Of a DNA stretch of 64,000 nucleotides, positions 61,861-64,000 are shown in pieces. The stretch comes from Streptomyces guryensis (GTDB lineage: Bacteria; Actinomycetota; Actinomycetes; Streptomycetales; Streptomycetaceae): the NCBI RefSeq assembly GCF_021261325.1, contig NZ_JAJSBI010000013.1, positions 62,001 to 126,000 of the forward strand. The letters are read 5' to 3'. The translations under genes were made by a program, and so were the position numbers. How positions within the stretch are numbered: position 1 is the stretch's first letter; the number at the start of each line of letters is the position of its first letter. Under the pieces are notes generated by a model. The model did not search any database. It saw only the letters and a program-made list of their open reading frames with translations, and had not been told where the DNA came from.

Positions 61861-62037
61861 AACTCGTACGCAACGGGCATCCCCGGCGTCTACCTGTGCT
61901 CGGCGGCGACGCCACCGGGCGCGGGCGGGCACGGCATGTACGGCCACAACGCCGCGAGATCGGCACTGCGAGAACTTGGCCCCACCGTGGCCGCGCCCGC
62001 CTGCCCGTCAAACCGAGAGGCCGATTCGCCGCACTGA
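61861..62037 (+). pseudogene. C-terminal fragment of a phytoene-desaturase-like FAD oxidoreductase
   Basis: The frame ending TGA 62035-62037 reads TGIPGVYLCSAATPPGAGGH then GMYGHNAARSALRE, the conserved C-terminal FAD-contact motif of the CrtI/NAD(P)-FAD oxidoreductase family. No upstream part of the gene is present; M23 coding sequence ends 66 bp before. Confidence 0.65.
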
Positions 62038-62347
62038 GCGACTCTGTCTGGGATCTTGAGAATCCTCGACGGCTGGGCGTGATCAACCGGCGTGCCCGGC
62101 TCGATTCCGAAGATGAACAACCGTTGACGGGACAAGGGCTTCGAGGCCTGGCACCCGCACGACGGACACCCTGGGTCATCGCCCAGTGCCCCCTCAAACC
62201 CCACACCCTGGTCGGCGGCATCTGGTCGGCGGCATCCACCTCCCGCACATCGACCCCGCGCACCGAAAACCTGGACCACGACCGGCCACCTGACGCCAGC
62301 GGCGTAGATCGAGTCCGACCCCCAGACATCACGGCACGACGAAGACA

Positions 62348-62382
62348 GGCCCCACCCGTGAGATAGCTCACGAGCTGGGGCC
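62348..62382 (+). terminator. Hairpin in the region left of the tRNA gene
   Basis: GGCCCCA (62348-62354) and TGGGGCC (62376-62382) enclose GTGAG-ATAG-CTCAC (62358-62371). Strong composite stem. The surrounding 62038-62450 holds no gene I can support, apart from a 12-bp duplication (GTCGGCGGCATC) near 62210-62235. Confidence 0.55.
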
Positions 62383-62450
62383 CTTCACATGTCCTGACAA
62401 GGATGTGCGATGCCTCACAGCCGCCGGACCATTCACCGGACAACGAGAAA

Positions 62451-62489
62451 CGGGCCCCTGCCGTGACTTCCGTCACTGGCAGAGACCCG
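62451..62489 (-). terminator. Terminator of the tRNA-Leu gene
   Basis: Imperfect stem CGGGCCCCTGCCGTGAC (62451-62467) / GTCACTGGCAGAGACCCG (62472-62489) with a TTCC loop, 16 bp past the tRNA 3' end; on the minus strand it is followed by TTTCTCGTTG. Confidence 0.7.
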
Positions 62490-62504
62490 TATCGTCGGTA
62501 TCTC

Positions 62505-62591
62505 TGGTGCGCGAGGGGGGAGTTGAACCCCCACGCCCTTGCGGGCACTGGAACCTGAATCCAGCGCGTCTGCCTATTCCGCCACCCGCGC
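62505..62591 (-). tRNA. tRNA-Leu (anticodon CAG)
   Basis: 87-nt minus-strand tRNA with CCA encoded. Acceptor GCGCGGG pairs with CTCGCGC (one G-U); anticodon stem CTGGA / TCCAG with loop TTCAGGT, anticodon CAG; long variable arm (TGCCCGCAAGGGCG) as in class II tRNAs; T-arm GGGGGTTCAACTCCCCC. Its 3' end faces the pseudogene-rich block to the left. Confidence 0.95.
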
Positions 62592-63158
62592 ATTGGGTGT
62601 GTCCTCCGGCTCCTGGCCCTTTGGGCTGGCGCCTTCCGACACGCAGAACATTAGCACGCTGGCAGGGGTGGGTTCACATCCCTTATCCCTGCGCAGCCGC
62701 CCACCAGCACAGACGCGCCCTCCGGCCGCCGACCGGCCCACGACCTGCCGGTCCACACCCCGCCGCGCCACGCGACCCGTCGCGCGACCCGGCGGCGCAC
62801 ACGACCGACCCGCGAAGCCCCCCGCTCCGTATCAACACGTACCGGTTCACGTATCAACCTCGTACCGGTCCTGCCCGTCTCCCCCGGAGCCGGGCAGGGT
62901 CCACAGTCAGGTGCGGGACACTGGTCTGCGGCCGCCTCTACGATCCTTGGCAGAAGGAGTGCGCGGGAAGAGTTCGAAGGGCTGCTTCGGAGGGAACCTC
63001 CGGAGGGAACTTCGTCCAGCGTCGACACCCGTCGACAGGGCCGACAGGGGGAACCAGCTGATTCACCCGCGCGTGGATACGATCAGTAAGCAGTACCAGG
63101 CAAGGCAGCGCCCGCCAGCCGGGACACTGGACGGAAGCGACATCGGAGGAGGTGCCTC
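62592..63158 (+). other. 567-bp upstream region of fhaA
   Basis: No gene seen. Contains short direct repeats (CACGTA/CGTACCGGT near 62840-62875; GGAGGGAAC twice near 62987-63008) and a strong ribosome binding site GGAGGAGG at 63145-63152. The promoter of the fhaA operon should lie here; I could not fix its boxes. Confidence 0.4.
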
Positions 63159-64000
63159 ATGGGAGTCCTGAAGAAGTTCGAGCAGCGTCTCGAAGGTCTG
63201 GTCAACGGCACCTTTGCCAAGGTGTTCAAGTCCGAGGTCCAGCCCGTGGAGATCGCCGGAGCGCTCCAGCGCGAGTGCGACAACAACGCCACCATCTGGA
63301 ACCGCGACCGGACGGTCGTGCCCAACGACTTCATCGTGGAACTGAGCACACCGGACTTCGAGCGGCTCAGCCCCTACTCCGGCCAGCTCGGCGACGAACT
63401 CGCCGGCATGGTGCGCGACTACGCCAAGCAGCAGCGCTACACGTTCATGGGACCCATCAAGGTCCACCTGGAGAAGGCGGACGACCTCGACACCGGCCTG
63501 TACCGGGTGCGCAGCCGTACGCTCGCCTCCTCCAGCAGCCAGCAGGCTCCCGGGCCCGCCGCTCCGGCGGCCGGATCCGCAGGCCGCCCCGGCGGAGGCT
63601 ACGGCTACCCGCCGGCCGCCGCGCCCGCGGGCGCCCCCCCGATGCCTGCCGCGCCGCCACCCGCCGCGCGCCCCGGCGCCGCGCCCTACGGCCAGCGTCC
63701 CGGCGCGGCCGGCGGCCCGGTCGGCGCACCGCAGCCCGGCTCACGCACCCGCCACTGGATCGAGATCAACGGCACCCGCCATCAGATCTCCGGGTCCACG
63801 CTGGTGCTGGGCCGCAGCACCGAGGCCGACGTGCGGATCGACGACCCCGGCGTGTCCCGCAGGCACTGCGAGATCCGGACCGGAACGCCCTCGACGATCC
63901 AGGATCTCGGGTCCACGAACGGCATCGTGGTGGACGGGCAGCACACAACCCGCGCTACGCTCCGCGACGGCTCGCGGATCGTCGTGGGCAGTACCACCAT
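63159..64000 (+). CDS. fhaA: FhaA-like DUF3662/FHA domain protein, right end cut by the window
   Basis: At least 280 residues seen. N-terminal DUF3662 domain: MGVLKKFEQRLEGLVNGTF, FKSEVQPVEIAGALQRECDNNA, RTVVPNDFIVELSTPDFERL. A Gly/Pro/Ala/Tyr-rich linker (residues about 135-200) leads to an FHA domain: GSTLVLGRSTEADVRIDDPG then VSRRHCEIRTG, and IQDLGSTNGIVVDG with the GR, SxRH and N phosphothreonine-binding residues. FhaA proteins bind phosphorylated partners of PknA/PknB-type kinases in cell-wall control. First gene of the fha/pp2c/ftsW/pbp/pkn cluster known from actinobacteria. ATG 63159 has GGAGGAGG before it. Confidence 0.92.
   Translation, partial: MGVLKKFEQRLEGLVNGTFAKVFKSEVQPVEIAGALQRECDNNATIWNRDRTVVPNDFIVELSTPDFERLSPYSGQLGDELAGMVRDYAKQQRYTFMGPIKVHLEKADDLDTGLYRVRSRTLASSSSQQAPGPAAPAAGSAGRPGGGYGYPPAAAPAGAPPMPAAPPPAARPGAAPYGQRPGAAGGPVGAPQPGSRTRHWIEINGTRHQISGSTLVLGRSTEADVRIDDPGVSRRHCEIRTGTPSTIQDLGSTNGIVVDGQHTTRATLRDGSRIVVGSTT

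Noticed and set aside
62505..62591. Duplicate of the tRNA-Leu 3' end as an att site
   Set aside because: I looked for GGTGCGCGAGGGGG-like sequence on both strands of the island and saw none; a proper alignment is needed to exclude short copies.
62405..63171. Open frames across the tRNA gene and fhaA leader
   Set aside because: They run through the tRNA or non-coding leader and have no codon bias or domain content.

Overview
The window is high-GC actinobacterial DNA with the gene order and families of a Streptomyces chromosome core. It carries a bkdR/bkdABC plus bkdFGH pair, a paaABCDE operon, a K15-type DD-peptidase, a mycothiol-dependent enzyme family member, the proteasome activator Bpa, PASTA-type kinases and fhaA. 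A perfect 14-bp ParB site (parS) at 30607-30620 suggests the replication-origin-proximal part of the chromosome. Identification of families is by eye from sequence motifs; no database search was run.

Layout. 1-19 kb: housekeeping and envelope genes, namely an anti-sigma-type ATPase, an AI-2E-family permease, pirin, SseB-like protein, a large acyl-CoA dehydrogenase, M18 aminopeptidase, a family 2 glycosyltransferase with a 54-residue partner ORF, an NHL/thioredoxin protein, a GlxA-type regulator, a nitrilase-family hydrolase, a duplicated-domain lipoprotein, an MFS/GntR pair, a DD-carboxypeptidase and a methyltransferase. 19-23 kb: first branched-chain keto acid dehydrogenase operon (bkdFGH type). 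23-27.4 kb: two divergent Ser/Thr kinases and bpa. 27.5-30.6 kb: a decaying stretch with a PadR-type remnant, a repeat-rich membrane protein, a quinone oxidoreductase and a potassium channel gene with several lesions. 30.6-33 kb: moeA and a mobA fusion. 33-37 kb: second keto acid dehydrogenase operon (bkdABC) with its divergent Lrp/AsnC regulator bkdR. 37-48 kb: phenylacetate degradation (TetR regulator, paaH, paaN, paaABCDE), interrupted by a TrmH methyltransferase and an HTTM/DUF5819 membrane pair. 48-52 kb: acyl-CoA dehydrogenase, rhodanese, J-domain protein and DUF2252 protein.

52-62.5 kb looks accessory. It begins with an unusual array of eight identical 13-bp repeats and a duplicated 18-bp element in front of a 1240-residue HTH/STAND NTPase/WD40 protein. 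It continues through a broken glycosyltransferase, an intact GT-C-like membrane protein, a membrane-anchored ribosome-inactivating-protein homologue cut by an amber codon at the position of a conserved Trp, tail fragments of an MFS transporter and a phytoene-desaturase-like oxidoreductase, a broken second HTTM gene and an M23 peptidase. It stops at a tRNA-Leu(CAG) gene. The core resumes with fhaA, which runs off the right edge.

How the parts work together: the two BCDH complexes convert branched-chain keto acids to acyl-CoA starters, and the Paa enzymes turn phenylacetyl-CoA towards beta-oxidation. The same operator-like motif (ACCGA-N4-TCGGT) lies upstream of bkdA, between paaH and paaN, and upstream of paaA, suggesting that the TetR protein at 37130-37720 coordinates both pathways.
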